NCBI GenBank assembly: GCA_019279435.1
Contig: JAAALK010000082.1
Span: forward strand, 16,583,116-16,647,115
From: Zizania palustris
Taxonomy: Eukaryota > Streptophyta > Magnoliopsida > Poales > Poaceae
Direction: 5' to 3'
DNA length: 64,000 nt
A model generated the notes under the pieces. The model was not told the DNA's origin, did not search any database, and worked only from the letters and a program-made list of their open reading frames with translations. Of this stretch, positions 1 through 10,666 are shown piece by piece; position 1 is the stretch's first letter; the number at the start of each line of letters is the position of its first letter. Both the position numbers and the translations under genes were made by a program.

Positions 1-714
1 TCAGTACACTCCACTACTAAGGTAAGTCCGTTTCAAGTGGTCTATGGCTTTAATCCGCGTGCTCCTATTGATTTGCTACCATTGCCACCATCTAAAAAAT
101 TGAATTTTGATGCTACTACACGTGCTGAATTATTACTTAAGATGCATGAAACTACTAAAGCAAACATAGAGAAAATGAATGAGAAATATCGTGCTTATGG
201 TAGTAAGGGTAGAAAAGAGATAACATTTGAACCGGGTGATCTTGTTTGGTTGCACTTGCGCAAGGATCATTTTCCTGATTTGAGAAAGTCTAAATTGATG
301 CCCCGAGCTGATGGTCCTTTCCGTGTGCTTGAGAAGATAAATGATAATGCATATAAACTTGAGTTGCCTGCAGCTTTTGGGGTTAGTCCCACATTTAACA
401 TTTCAGATTTAAAGCCCTATTTGGGAGATGACAATGAGCTTGAGTCGAGGACGACTCCAATTCAAGAAGGGGAGGATGATGAGGACATCACTTCACATGA
501 TACACACATGGAGCCTCCACCTACAATTCAATTACAAAGACCAATCACACGCACCCGTGCCCGTCGCTTGAACCATGAGGTTAATTCTTTCCTTAGCAAC
601 TATGTTAATATTTGTTTGGACGGGATGCTACTGAATACTAGTGATATGTTGTTGCTTAGGAACATGGGAGATGGAATAGGAGAGTTGGAGTTGAAGACGG
701 AATCGCACGGATGA
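1..714 (+). CDS. Integrase C-terminus and tail of J polyprotein (partial)
   Basis: An open frame runs from base 1 to a TGA at 712-714; the true start is upstream of the window. It begins in the end of the integrase core (STTKVSPFQVVYGF), continues through a helical linker, and reaches the C-terminal integrase domain (GDLVWLHLRKDHFP, then ADGPFRVLEKINDNAYKLEL). It ends in an acidic linker (EGEDDEDI) and a basic RTRARR tail. In this family the integrase inserts the cDNA into the chromosome, and the C-terminal domain binds DNA and can steer target choice. There is no internal stop in about 238 codons, so this part is better preserved than most coding remains here. The catalytic core is not in view. 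No canonical chromodomain was recognised in the tail. Confidence 0.8.
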   Translation, partial: SVHSTTKVSPFQVVYGFNPRAPIDLLPLPPSKKLNFDATTRAELLLKMHETTKANIEKMNEKYRAYGSKGRKEITFEPGDLVWLHLRKDHFPDLRKSKLMPRADGPFRVLEKINDNAYKLELPAAFGVSPTFNISDLKPYLGDDNELESRTTPIQEGEDDEDITSHDTHMEPPPTIQLQRPITRTRARRLNHEVNSFLSNYVNICLDGMLLNTSDMLLLRNMGDGIGELELKTESHG

Positions 715-1387
715 TTTGAAATCAAGAATTTGCTGGTTCGGACTACATCAACCACCCTGCACCAAAATGGGCATAACTTCCTCATACGAAGTCCGATTGG
801 CGCGTTCTTGGAACTTTTGGAAAGCTAAGGAGAAGCCGGATCTTTTGCCGTTGGTTTCGTCTCATTTGGAGTCTCGAGTCGATCTGTGTGATTAAAACAG
901 TCCTGCGTGACAGAACTGGGCCGTGTTGGCCCATAATCTGAGTCTGTACATCTTCTAGCCCACAACCCAAGTCTGTTCGCCTCCCACAGGCTGCCCACGC
1001 CCTATATATTCTTTCCAGCCGCCTTTAGGGTTAAGTTTTGCTTTGTTTGCATCTACACTTGTGTGTTTAGATCCCGCCTCTTGCACCGGACCGATTGGCT
1101 GCTGCATTGGCATTTGTGAAACCTCACCTTATCTTCGTTTGTCTGTGATTTGGCATTCGATTTGTATCCTTCCTGTTCTTGCTTGTGTTCTTGGGTTCGC
1201 TTGCAGGAATTAGCCTTCGTGGCGAGGTCAATCGCGTTCTGCGTGGTTGATAACCAATGGAGACAGTGGTGTAACGATTGCAAGGTTTTGATCCGCCGGA
1301 CCGGAGCCTTGGATCGCCAACGTCGAGATTCTCCACCAACCCAAGTTATCCTTTACCTAGCGGAAGATCGGGACCAGTCCCCCATCA
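712..1387 (+). repeat. 3' LTR of element J (start estimated)
   Basis: The right end is firm: sequence homologous to Sirevirus pol resumes at 1388. The left end is my best estimate, from a TGAT start matched by an ATCA end and from a purine-rich tract at 666-702 just before it. On that reading the first three LTR bases (TGA) also supply the polyprotein stop codon. A second possible start is at 642. The LTR holds a TATA box at 1003 and a pyrimidine-rich 3' half. Confidence 0.6.
1003..1010 (+). promoter_or_regulatory. Putative TATA box of J LTR
   Basis: TATATATT lies in a GC-rich setting inside the LTR, about 380 bp before the LTR end, which suits an LTR core promoter. No start site can be read from sequence alone. 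Confidence 0.5.
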
Positions 1388-2754
1388 GGATGGGTCTATT
1401 ATGAGAAACAAGGCTAGGCTTGTTGCTCACGATTACTCTCAAGTCGAGGAGGTTGATTTTGGAGAGACCTTTGCTCTAGTAGCTCAACTTGAAGCCATTA
1501 GGATTTTGCTTGCTTTTGCATCTTCTCGTGGTTTCAAGCTTTATCAAATGGATGTTAAAAGTGCTTTTCTTAATGGTTTCATAGGACATGATGTTTATGT
1601 TAGACAACCCCTATACTTTGAACATCCCAAGTACCCCCATATAGTCTTTAAACTTTACAAAGCTTTGTATGGGCACAAGCAAGCTCCTAGGGCCTGGTAT
1701 AACCGACTTAGGAACTTTTTGCTTGAGCATGCATACAAAATGAGCTCTGTTGAGAAAACCCTATTTACTTTGAAGCATTTCAAAAATTTCCTCTTTTTTT
1801 AGATATATGTTGATGATATTATTTTTGGTGGCTCTTCTCATACACTTGTGCCCGAGTTTGCTGATTCTATGACCAGAGAATTTGAGATGTCAGTGATGGG
1901 TGATCTAACATTCTTCCTTTGTTTGCAAATCAAACAAAGCAAACAAGGTACTTTTGTGCATCAGATGAGGTACACCAAGGACCTACTGAAGTGCTTTGAT
2001 ATGAGTGATGCGAAGCTGCTTGCCACTCTAATGGTTACCTCAGTAGCACTTGACCCGGATGAAGATGAAGAAGAGGTGGAGAAGAAGGAGTTCCGAAGTA
2101 TGATCGACTCCCCCTACTTGACGGCTATGAGGACAGACATACACTTCATAGTATGTCTGTGCACTCATTTTCAGGCTTCTCCAAGGGCTTCACATCGTCA
2201 AGCGGTAAAATGCATACTGAGGTACCTAAAACACACTCTTGAAGATGGCATTTGGTATTCTACATCATCATCTTTATGCCTTTGAGGTTTTTTAGATGTC
2301 GATTTTGCTGGTTGTAGAATTGATAGGAAGAGTACCTCTGGTACTTGTAATTTTCTGGGATCCTCTCTTGTTTTTTGGTCTTTTGGCAAACAATCTAGCG
2401 TTGCGCAGTCTACAACTGAGGCTTAGTATGTAGCTGCTGCTAGCTGTTGCTCACATATTTTGTGGATGGTTTCTATTTTGTGGGATTTTGGGTTGGATTT
2501 TAAAGGTGTTCCACTTTTCTGTGATAACACTAGTGCCATTAGCTTAGCTAACAACCCAGTTCAACATTCTAAAACCAAACACATTGATGTGCGTTATCAC
2601 TTTTTGAGAGACCACAATGAGAAGTGTGATATTGTATTGAAATATGTTGATACTCAACCAGTTTGCTGACATTTTTACCCAGCCTCTTGATGCTTCTTGA
2701 TTTGCATTTTTGAGAGGATAGCTTCGTGTTTGTCATCCTTATGGCATCTTGTGA
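1388..2754 (+). pseudogene. Reverse transcriptase-RNase H of Sirevirus H (interrupted, decayed)
   Basis: This would copy the element RNA into cDNA inside the particle. RT starts mid-domain at the J junction (RNKARLVAH, then QMDVKSAFLNGF) and keeps the catalytic YVDD at about 1806-1817. RNase H motifs follow (DFAGCRIDRKSTSGT, CDNTSAI, KHIDVRYHFLRD). Breaks: TAG at 1800-1802 directly before IYVDD, TGA at 2283-2285, a TAG near 2427, and a 2-base deletion near 2655 that shifts the frame before the last motif. The stop at 2752-2754 is followed at once by GAGGGGGAG, as in G. The 5' part is severed by J. Confidence 0.9.
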
Positions 2755-3860
2755 GGGGGAGTTGTGTGTCATTGCATAAGCTTTTGTCATATGATTAAAT
2801 GATTTTACATGTACTTGCCTATATATTAATTTGAATTAATGTCTTTCATCATGATGATTTTGCTCTGTTGAATATGTATGATATCTGTCATGAGCAAGGC
2901 TTTTAATTCTAAAAATTAAAACATGATCACTACTTAGTCTAGTAACTAGCATGAGTAGGCTAAATGCTTTTGCTGTATTTTTCATGCCTGGTAGCTAAGT
3001 CCTTTACACTTGGATGCAAACATGCAACTTGAACATTTTAATGCTTTTTCATGGAAATCTTGTACTGAAAATTGATAAAAATCATGAAATTGATATCCAT
3101 CCCTTTTTGTGCTGATATTGAAAAGATCTAGGTGGGTTTGCTTTGTCACACTGAATTATTCTAGACTGCTTACCATAGCACTTTGGTATGAATTGGGACA
3201 CTATAGTGTATGCCATGACTAGTGCTTTCTGCTTCTGATGATCTTTGCTTGATCTAGGTTTGGCTTGGTCGGTTAGCATAAGGTTGACATGCAAATAATA
3301 CCTAACATGAAAATCAAAAGAAAAATGATCAAAAATCTTGAAAATATTGCATAATTACAAGTGTGCTGAAGCTCCATGTTTTGGTCATGCTTATCTGGGT
3401 AGTATTTTCTAGCTTTTGCATTCCTTGCTTTACCATGCCTAGTATGCTAGTCTGAGTGGTGTTGCTTTTGTTTGCCAAATCATAAAAATGCTTGCTCTTA
3501 TGTTACTTTGGATATGATTCATCTAAGCATATCGTACAATACTTTTAGACAATACTCAAGACAAATGATTGTTTTGTACTGTAATTGCTGCTAATCATGT
3601 TTCAGAAGCTTGCATATACATTCACCCTAACACCTCTCTTCGCATCATTTTTTATCACCTTGATGTTTGCATTACCAAAGGGGGAGAAACATTGTCTTGC
3701 TTTTGTCAAAGGGGAGGATCATTTGTCAAGGGAGAGAATTTTCAAATCAAGTGACATGTTTTTGCTCTTTTCTCAATTTTTATGGTCACTTGTGCGCTGA
3801 ACTTCAACATTCATATTTGTTTCTTTTGGGAGTTGTCAATGCACCCATCAAGGGGGAGAT
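2755..3860 (+). other. Non-coding spacer of H between pol and 3' LTR
   Basis: No credible coding frame is seen in this AT-rich stretch. It carries GAGGGGGAG at the pol stop, then AAAGGGGGAG-type tracts near 3677, 3708 and 3728, and the terminal polypurine tract at 3851-3860 that would prime plus-strand synthesis. Repeated polypurine motifs in this position are a known Sirevirus trait. Confidence 0.75.
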
Positions 3861-4377
3861 TGAGAAACCAAGTGGGGTTTGCACTATGGTTTTATCTTTG
3901 TGATGAGTGATTGACAAGTTTGCCTGTTCTAATGATCTGGATTTTGGATTGGCTGGTTGTGTACACCAAAGGAATCGGTGTGTGTTGAGATGCGTTCTTG
4001 CATAGAGATTCGTGTTTTGCTTGTTTCATGTTGTGCAGGGTTGACATGCGAGTTAACTATCAACGGTGGATGATCGGGGTCAAGAGGTGAGCTTGATGCT
4101 AGATGATCAAGGGTGCCGGGTGAAGTTGAGGATGATCTCAGGCGTACACATGGAGATAGAGCAAGACATGGACGAACGGATGATCGGGACAGTGTGTTGA
4201 CCAAGTCAGTGAAAGGGAGGCTAGTGCAACTGAAAAGGCGGCTCGAGGGATCGAGAGTGGGAGAGACTTGCTGGCGGTCGAGTTCTCGGATTGGTGACAT
4301 GTGTCGGCGATCTAGAGGGCTTTGTCGGTTTTATCTCAAAACTGTCGGATTGAGATCAAAGCATCCTGAAGTGGAGC

Positions 4378-4390
4378 CGTAGTCGCTACG
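4378..4390 (+). promoter_or_regulatory. Conserved LTR palindrome CGTAGTCGCTACG
   Basis: A 5-bp inverted repeat with a 3-bp centre. The same motif is found in E (24417-24429, 42813-42825), in F with one change (27461-27473) and in K (47281-47293), at comparable distances upstream of the TATA box where one is present. Conserved palindromic LTR motifs are known in Sireviruses; the function is not shown. Confidence 0.55.
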
Positions 4391-4509
4391 AAATCTTTGA
4401 ATCGGGACAAACTACCTTTAGACAGGATTTTACAATGTTAGCCCTGTGGGTCTTCGATCTGTAAAACACCCTAGGGGTATTTGTGTATTTTCCTATTTTT
4501 GAATTTGCC

Positions 4510-4516
4510 TATAAAA
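4510..4516 (+). promoter_or_regulatory. Putative TATA box of H LTR
   Basis: CCTATAAAAGGC lies about 1.06 kb before the LTR end and about 125 bp after the palindrome. It is followed by CCTAGGGTTT, a layout shared with the E and F LTRs. Confidence 0.6.
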
Positions 4517-5573
4517 GGCCCCCTAGTCCTAGGGTTTCTACCAACTCTTTCCGATGAAAAATCTTGAGCTCACTTTACCAATTTTAAATTCATCTTCTTC
4601 ACCTTGTCTCCGCCGAGTTTTTTCTTTGCTGGACAAGCAATTTGTTTTGTGCTACATCAGTTTTTTCATTGTCTCATTTTGCGTGAGTGTGAGATTATGC
4701 GCTATTGTTTTCCCTACGATCGTACTATTCTCAGCCGCCAGGCAGAGCGAACCAGAGCAGCACGCCGAGTGTAGCTGCTGGTTTTCTTGGGCGCTGGGCA
4801 CTTTTGGTGTAGCGAGCGAGGCAGGAGGGCGCCATTGGCGGTGCTCGCTCGGCGCTAGTGCGGCACGTGAAGCGGGGAGCTAGGGCATGCTGGGCGTATG
4901 GTCACTGCAGGCGGCGCAAGGCGGCGTGAAGGATCTCGGTGGAGCACGTGGCACAAGGGGAGTGTAGACGCGTGCAAGGTGTTTGGCAGAAGTCATCCGA
5001 CCAAATAGTAATTATTTTTCATTCCTCATTTTGCGTGCACTTGCATTTATTATTCCTGTTGATTATTCTTTGATGGATTAAATTACTACAAGTATTTTAT
5101 TGATATATTCTTGTGTTTTTAGTGCACATCAAGTGTTTGTTAAATCATCTATGAGCACATTTATTTTCAACATTCAATTAAATTCTTGTGCACTATGGAT
5201 GTTTAGTTCATGTTTTATGAAATGGTTGTGATTATTGGATATTTTTCTAGCACCTGATGATTTGTTTGTCTAGTCCGTGAACTTTATTAATTTGCCCTGT
5301 GTGCGTTGTACTGATGTCTTTTCAATCAGGACATCAGTGTGTTTTTTGAAGGCTTGATTATTTTTAGTGCTTGTGATCTCTCACACTGTCGCATCATATC
5401 ATATCTGTCAGGAGAGTGATAAAACTAGCTTTGTCTAAAATTTTGCTGTAAAAGTTTATTTGCTTCTGCTTGTTCATTTAGAGGAGTGTTGGGTGTTTAT
5501 AAAAGGCCATCAATTCGGAAGAATTTATTGAGGCGCCTATTCACCCCCTCTAGTATCCTGTTTCGGTCCTACA

Positions 5574-6454
5574 CAATAAGATCAGATAAATAATATTGCA
5601 GAAATAAGTCAACTAGTGCACTATAGAACTTCATAGTACATCAAACATTGATAAAAAACTTAGGAACAACTAACATTATTCCTATGTCAATTTTGAAGAT
5701 ATGGAAAAGGTAAATTCCATACAAAGTAAGGTGAAATGAGTTAGACACTAGTTTTTCGACCTATTCTCCAAACTTAAATAAAAGGGAACATGCTAAGCAC
5801 CTGCAACATCCTGCATTTAGACAATCACACATTGACCAAAAGTTGGAAGTTTGATCCATATACATTGGTGCCCAATAGTATATAACATCCTCATGATTTT
5901 CGCTAGCCATAGGGTCCACCAAGGTTTCTTGGGCACTTTCAGACAAGGATACTTGAGGAGAAAAGAAAGTAAAAAAGCATATATCCATGTCATTCTCAAC
6001 TGAACTGCCTCATTCAAATCTTCAAGTGGATTCAACATATGGTCATATGGAAAGCATACACCAACAACACATTGTTTACTAGAACTGGCAATACATTTAG
6101 ATATTGTATTACCAATCAATTTGAAATACTGAGGTAGCAAACATCTATAGGTCAAAGTGCATAAAAATTCATTGGCAAAAACCTGAGTAGCTATACGTTC
6201 GAGCCGATTGGTAATCCCCAATGCCAAAGAGATGTAACACGGAATAAAAAGATAATCTATCGACTTATACTCTGACAAAATCTAAGCTTAGCACACTAGA
6301 TAATATATCCCTACTATTAAATCATCATGATAGCAAGATCAGATCTAAATAAGACAATTGCTAAATAACGAATAACTTAATAATCTTTCAATGTATCGGG
6401 CATACTTTATTTAGATGAATGATGTACATCGTAAAAAAATACAATAGACCAAGA
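5574..6454. other. Unassigned flank between H and A
   Basis: This AT-rich 0.9 kb lies between the H LTR end and the A LTR and does not match any element in the window by eye. It holds the minus-strand open frames noted in the next entry and looks more like ordinary intron/exon DNA than like a transposon. Confidence 0.5.
5761..6278 (-). pseudogene. Unidentified gene-like fragment
   Basis: A 153-codon frame covers 6278-5817. A second frame (75 codons, 5988-5761) overlaps it and contains ESAQETLVDPMASENHED. Between them on the minus strand is a pyrimidine run ending in AG (around 5955), as at a 3' splice site, so the two frames could be neighbouring exons. Composition is unlike retroelement coding regions and no domain was recognised. 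It may be a captured or low-copy host gene fragment, or chance open frames in AT-rich DNA. No function is proposed. Confidence 0.3.
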
Positions 6455-7011
6455 TGTTGAAATTAACCGATGAAGCCATTAACTAATATATTAGATCTAC
6501 TTTTATTTAAGAGATCTTAACGATGCAGCCTTAAACCTAGCTGATGCACCAAGATAAACCAGTGATAACACCGACTAAGTTGGTGCCACAAGAGATCAAA
6601 TCGATGCAGCCTTGGATGACGCTAGCGTAGTCGATACAATCACTGGGGTGGCAGGACTCACATCTTTGCTGGAGATCGAGACGATGTAGCCCAACTCTCA
6701 TTGCCAAGTCCTGCCAGAGTTAACCTTGAATCAACAAGGGTGGCGATGCGTTGAGAGTAGTTTTGTGGTTATAGTAGCTGTCATTTGTAAATCTACCTAT
6801 CAGATATATATTTATAGTCCGGAGACTTGTCTTCTATATGATTGTAACTGATTCTGTTTTCACCTCCATCTTTATCTCTATCGGCTCATCCATATCCGGT
6901 CACGTGCAATAGACAGACTTATTTGACCAACTTTGACCAGACTTCTTTGACTTCTGCTGACCATGTCGGATCCTTACTAGGGTTGGGCCTTACCAATTTC
7001 TGGCGTCAACA
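6455..7011 (-). repeat. 3' LTR of element A
   Basis: A 557-bp segment with matching inverted ends (plus strand TGTTGA at 6455, TCAACA ending at 7011). On the minus strand it begins TGTTGACGCC, preceded by a short purine-rich run (7012-7026), and contains TATAAATATATAT at 6816-6804. No second copy is in the window, so the length rests on the terminal repeats, the TATA box and the context. The flank at 6450-6454 is caaga. Confidence 0.65.
6804..6816 (-). promoter_or_regulatory. Putative TATA box of A LTR
   Basis: On the minus strand TATAAATATATAT sits about 195 bp after the LTR start and about 350 bp before its end, the normal position for an LTR promoter directing minus-strand transcripts. 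Confidence 0.55.
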
Positions 7012-7157
7012 CATGCCCTCACTTTCGTAGGACAAGTGTAGCTAATGCTTCAAAATTACCACTCATTACGGCTTTTCTGTACCCTGTCACTTCAAAAGTC
7101 CCACCAAAATATTCATTAGTAACCAAACCTTTTGCCTTCCAATGTTTTTGAGACTTC

Positions 7158-7164
7158 TATATAT
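7158..7164 (+). promoter_or_regulatory. Putative TATA box of the A antisense gene
   Basis: TATATAT on the plus strand lies about 80 bp before an ATG in good context (gccATGg at 7240). It sits between the 3' LTR and the antisense gene, the same layout as in C (50414) and B (40048, minus strand). It would drive transcription away from the LTR. Confidence 0.4.
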
Positions 7165-7239
7165 CTCTGAAGCACCATTCTCTTATTGCATAAGTATTCA
7201 TCAACCTCATCATATTCTTCATCGCTTCTTTTTTTGGCC

Positions 7240-9949
7240 ATGGAGGACTGTGATGGACTAGGCTTCATTCCACAGTTCGACAATGGTACGGTTGAATAGA
7301 ATCACCAAAGATTTTACCTCCTCCATTCTTGGACCTGTGAACAATTCGGCGTTTTGAAAACTGTACTCATCATTATACCTTTTGCCAAATGTTAGGACAA
7401 GTCCCACCGAATTCGTTGGGATCAGCTTGAACCAGCTGCCAAGGTATTGCCCTTACTCTATAAGTATCCTCATCGCCAATCATTCTCCTTGATATTTCTT
7501 GGGTCCGATGGGTGATCCTGACCCAACTGACTTTATTAATGCTGAAACACAATGAATCCCTTTCAAAAACTCAAAAATGCTCAAGTTAGATTGGACCTAA
7601 AGCTTTAGGGATTTCCCCTCTACACTCCCTAGTTGGCACGACTAGTATCTTCGAGTCATCGCCTTAGAGTGCAACTCCTGGGAAGAAACTGGCATAGCAC
7701 ACTACATCAACCTCTCTCTTGCTTCCCATACAAAAATGAGCCATTGCTAGCCTCTTCTTGTTACCTTTGGTCTGATGCGCTGAACACATTTCTTTTTTGC
7801 CACGGGCCGATGAGCCCTAATCTTTTGACATCACTATTTTAACCTCCCTTGATGTCACCGTAGATGTTGATCCCCTTTTCTTTCGCTCCAAACCCTCTCA
7901 CCACCTTGACACCAAGAACAATGGTGGCTGGCAAAATATATCTTGGTTCATAACAAACAGACCAGTCCTATCACCGTGCGAGAGCACGTGGCCTTCCTCC
8001 ACCCTTGGGCCTACCTGCCATCTTCAATTCCTGGTGGAGCAGTTAGCTGATAACGTAAAAATTCATGTTGGTCAATACCTCCTTGGCTCTCTTTATCATC
8101 TTCTCCATCAAATATCAGCCCTATTATCGGCTGGTGATGCAGCGGGCCACCTTGGTGGTCCTTGGTGGTTCCTTCAAATCTGGCGTAACGTATATACAAC
8201 CAACATTTCATCTTGTCCTTCCTTCGACCTCCTTCGATTTCCCTCTGATTTTCTTGAGTCTGTCTAACCGACCACTCGTTGGTGCATGTACTTGAGGGAG
8301 GCGGCCGATTGCCGTGAGGGGGTGAAAATGTCCGCCGATCTCTTGACCCGATGGTTCAACGTCTTTTACTATGGTCTTACCCATGACCACGTAATCTGGT
8401 ATGCATATTCCTCCTTGGAAGATTATGAGCATCCATATCGTCTCTCATTGGCCGATGTACTCATCGATCAAGAGAGTATGGCCATATTTGCCGCTTTTAT
8501 CTCTCCTTGCCTCCTCCCAGTCAACTTCATGGCTGGCTCTGCATGTAAACCATCATATGAATTTTATAATCCGACTATCTGTGCTCGACAACTTAGTTTT
8601 GGCCAACTGCCAACCAGCGAGTTCTTCGTCGATTGGATCCAAGTCTAGGCGAGGTCAAGGGCTCTCTGGAATACAATTGGTTTTTTCAATGGCTGATCAA
8701 CTCCCTTTGGGTGAGATTGGCTCCTAGACGGCGTGCCGGGTGACCTCAGTCCCTTTCAAGAAATGGTGGGCTGAGGCGAGCGTGCATATTTTCAACCGCC
8801 ACTCCAAGCGCTGCTGTCTTTTGCTAGAACCTGCCTACACCGATATCGACCATGAGGTTTTTATCTATTCATTCCCCCTCGACTTGTTTTCTCATCCATC
8901 ATCTTCTAATTATTTCTATGTGTGCAGGAAGAAGGCTTCGATGCACCTTCAGTGAGCCAGAGTGGTCGGCCGATACTATACAGACCGACATCGGCTACTA
9001 CCAACCTGGGCACCGGGTCTCCCACTCCGATGGATTAGATTAACTAGAAAAAGGTCAAGGCCTTGAGGCACAAGCACGAGAGGTCGGTTGCCGCCGTGAG
9101 AAGGGTTACTAGAGCCCTATCCGATCAAGTTGTAGCCTCAATTTCACTTCCACCGTGTCCGGTAGGTTTTTCTATCCTTTTTCTTCATGAAGACTTCCTC
9201 ATTTGGTCTTATCATTTCATCTCCTTTTTCTTATAGCTAACGACGATTGCTACCTTGGCTGCCCCTGTGCCTACCATTGATGTTTATTCATCGGTCGATG
9301 TAGTACCTCCACCGGCTCAGGTTTGTGCTTGCTATAACATTTTTGATCTCCTGTGCCCTCAAAATTTAATGCCTTTCTGTTGTTTCACCTGTCATTTTCT
9401 CTTGACATCGCATACCTTTATGCGGCGTTTGAAAACATAACCGATGACCCTACTAGTACTCCACCGGCTCTAGTTGTGGAAGATGGCGCCGTGACGGTTG
9501 TTGTTGAGGCCAATATACCAAAGGTCATTGCCACTGACCCTAGTGTACCAAACATTTCTGCACCTGTTGTTGCTCCGGTTGATACTACTACTACTAGAGC
9601 TTCGCCTATTGCTATCGATGCCCTTCATCAGGTACCTTTTTTATTTTATTTTGTTTGGTTTTCATGAGATTCATATCTTCCCTAGATGCAACCGATGCTT
9701 GATGCTGTTGCCTTGCCTACCGCTAAGCTGGCCTTGATGAAGGGAGTACACACACCCTTCCCATTGCTATGGTGGAGGATGATGTCGTAAACTCTCCTGC
9801 CGATGGCGACTCGCAATCGGCTAACCGTGCTAGGCCAGTTGACATAAGTATTCCATGCACTTAGATTTCACATTTGATCAACTTCTTCTATCTAATATGT
9901 CTTTCCTTCTTTTTAGTCCATCGCCCAGGAGTTCCCTTTTGACATCGGC
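7240..9949 (+). pseudogene. Antisense gene of element A, first part (plant-mobile-domain-like)
   Basis: This gene runs opposite to A's polyprotein. The first frame starts at 7240 but stops after about 19 codons. Frames at 8286-8648 and 8401-8955 give a continuous-looking protein (YEFYNPTICARQLSFGQLPT, then VTSVPFKKWWAEA). The ARQLSFGQLP segment recalls the plant mobile domain found in many plant transposon proteins, and this match is from memory. Further exon-like pieces rich in Pro/Val/Thr at 9255-9720 are separated by stretches with GT and AG borders. Stops and a frameshift near 8645 make it a pseudogene. Element I interrupts it at 9949. What the protein does in its family is unknown. Confidence 0.5.
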
Positions 9950-10658
9950 TGTAACACCCCAAATTTCCAAAAGAAATAAAAATACATTTTTTATATTTAG
10001 TCTTAGAAAAGAAATATTTTATTCCTTTAATGCCATTTATGAACTAAAACCTAGAGGAGATAACCAAACCAGAGGCTAGAAAATTTTTTACATGATCCCA
10101 AGGCCATGAAATATTTTTGAGAATTTTTATAGATTTTTATCACCCTTGGAGGTAGCCCAAATATTTTAAACTAATTTCAGCAATTATTTTTATTCAGAAA
10201 AGAATTCAAACAGTAACGGGCCCCTTTTCCCCAATCTCCCCCCAACCGGCCGGCCCAGCCCACTCCTCCCTGCACCCCGGACTGTAAGATGGGCCCCACC
10301 CGTCAGTGACCCTCTCCCCCTCAGCGCGCGCGCCCGACCGGCCGACCCCACCCGTCAGTCACCACGCACGTATGTTCGTGCCCGCTGAACACCTTGGCCC
10401 ACCTGTCAGACCCATCGTCCACCTCGCGCCACCCCCCTAACTTCACCGGCCACCGATCCCACCTCAAATCCACCCCCGCCAGCCCCCTCGCTTTATTCAT
10501 CGCCGGCATTAAGACCCCCATGACGCGCCGACCGTTTCCCTCCTTTAATCCACGTGTAATCGCCCCGGTGCAGTCGCTCGCATGCAAGGAAACCACCTCG
10601 CCGGCGTTTACTCTCGGCATCCCCTAATTGCGCCCCCTCTGCCCCCACCGGTACCCCT

Positions 10659-10666
10659 ATTTAAAC
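10659..10666 (+). promoter_or_regulatory. Putative TATA box, 5' LTR of I
   Basis: TATTTAAA in a C-rich context, followed by CCGCC and CACA. The same element is at 19641-19648 in the 3' LTR. Confidence 0.5.

Larger units (their letters stand above)
1..1387 (+). mobile_element. Element J: 3' part of a Ty3/gypsy LTR retrotransposon
   Basis: The window opens inside a gypsy-type polyprotein, followed by a purine-rich stretch and an LTR that ends in CA at 1387. From 1388 the sequence is Sirevirus reverse transcriptase in frame, so J was inserted into element H and its 5' part lies off the left edge. The five bases after the LTR (ggatg) are the expected target duplication, but the partner copy is outside the window. 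The polyprotein tail resembles chromovirus-type grass elements (CRM/Reina-like). The clade is an inference because RT is not visible. Confidence 0.85.
1388..5573 (+). mobile_element. Element H: Sirevirus-type Ty1/copia fragment (RT to 3' LTR)
   Basis: Order on the plus strand: reverse transcriptase and RNase H (1388-2754), a 1.1-kb non-coding spacer rich in AGGGGGAG motifs, a polypurine tract at 3851-3860 and an LTR at 3861-5573. Integrase before RT is off-window because J interrupts the element. Protein similarity to G is high across RT and RNase H, but the LTRs are of a different subfamily. The LTR ends ...cggtcctaca. The flank begins caata, the candidate target duplication. Confidence 0.9.
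3861..5573 (+). repeat. 3' LTR of Sirevirus H
   Basis: A 1,713-bp LTR begins TGAGAAACCAAG directly after the polypurine tract and ends TCCTACA. It shares its first ten bases with the G LTRs and its last bases with E and F, but differs in between. It includes a palindrome at 4378, TATAAAA at 4510 and a GC-rich patch around 4730-4980. The sequence after the LTR is unrelated. Confidence 0.85.

Noticed and set aside
4554..4883. A 109-codon frame in the H LTR beginning just after the TATA region.
   Set aside because: No counterpart is visible in E, F or G LTRs and there is no recognisable domain; most likely a chance frame in a GC-rich patch.
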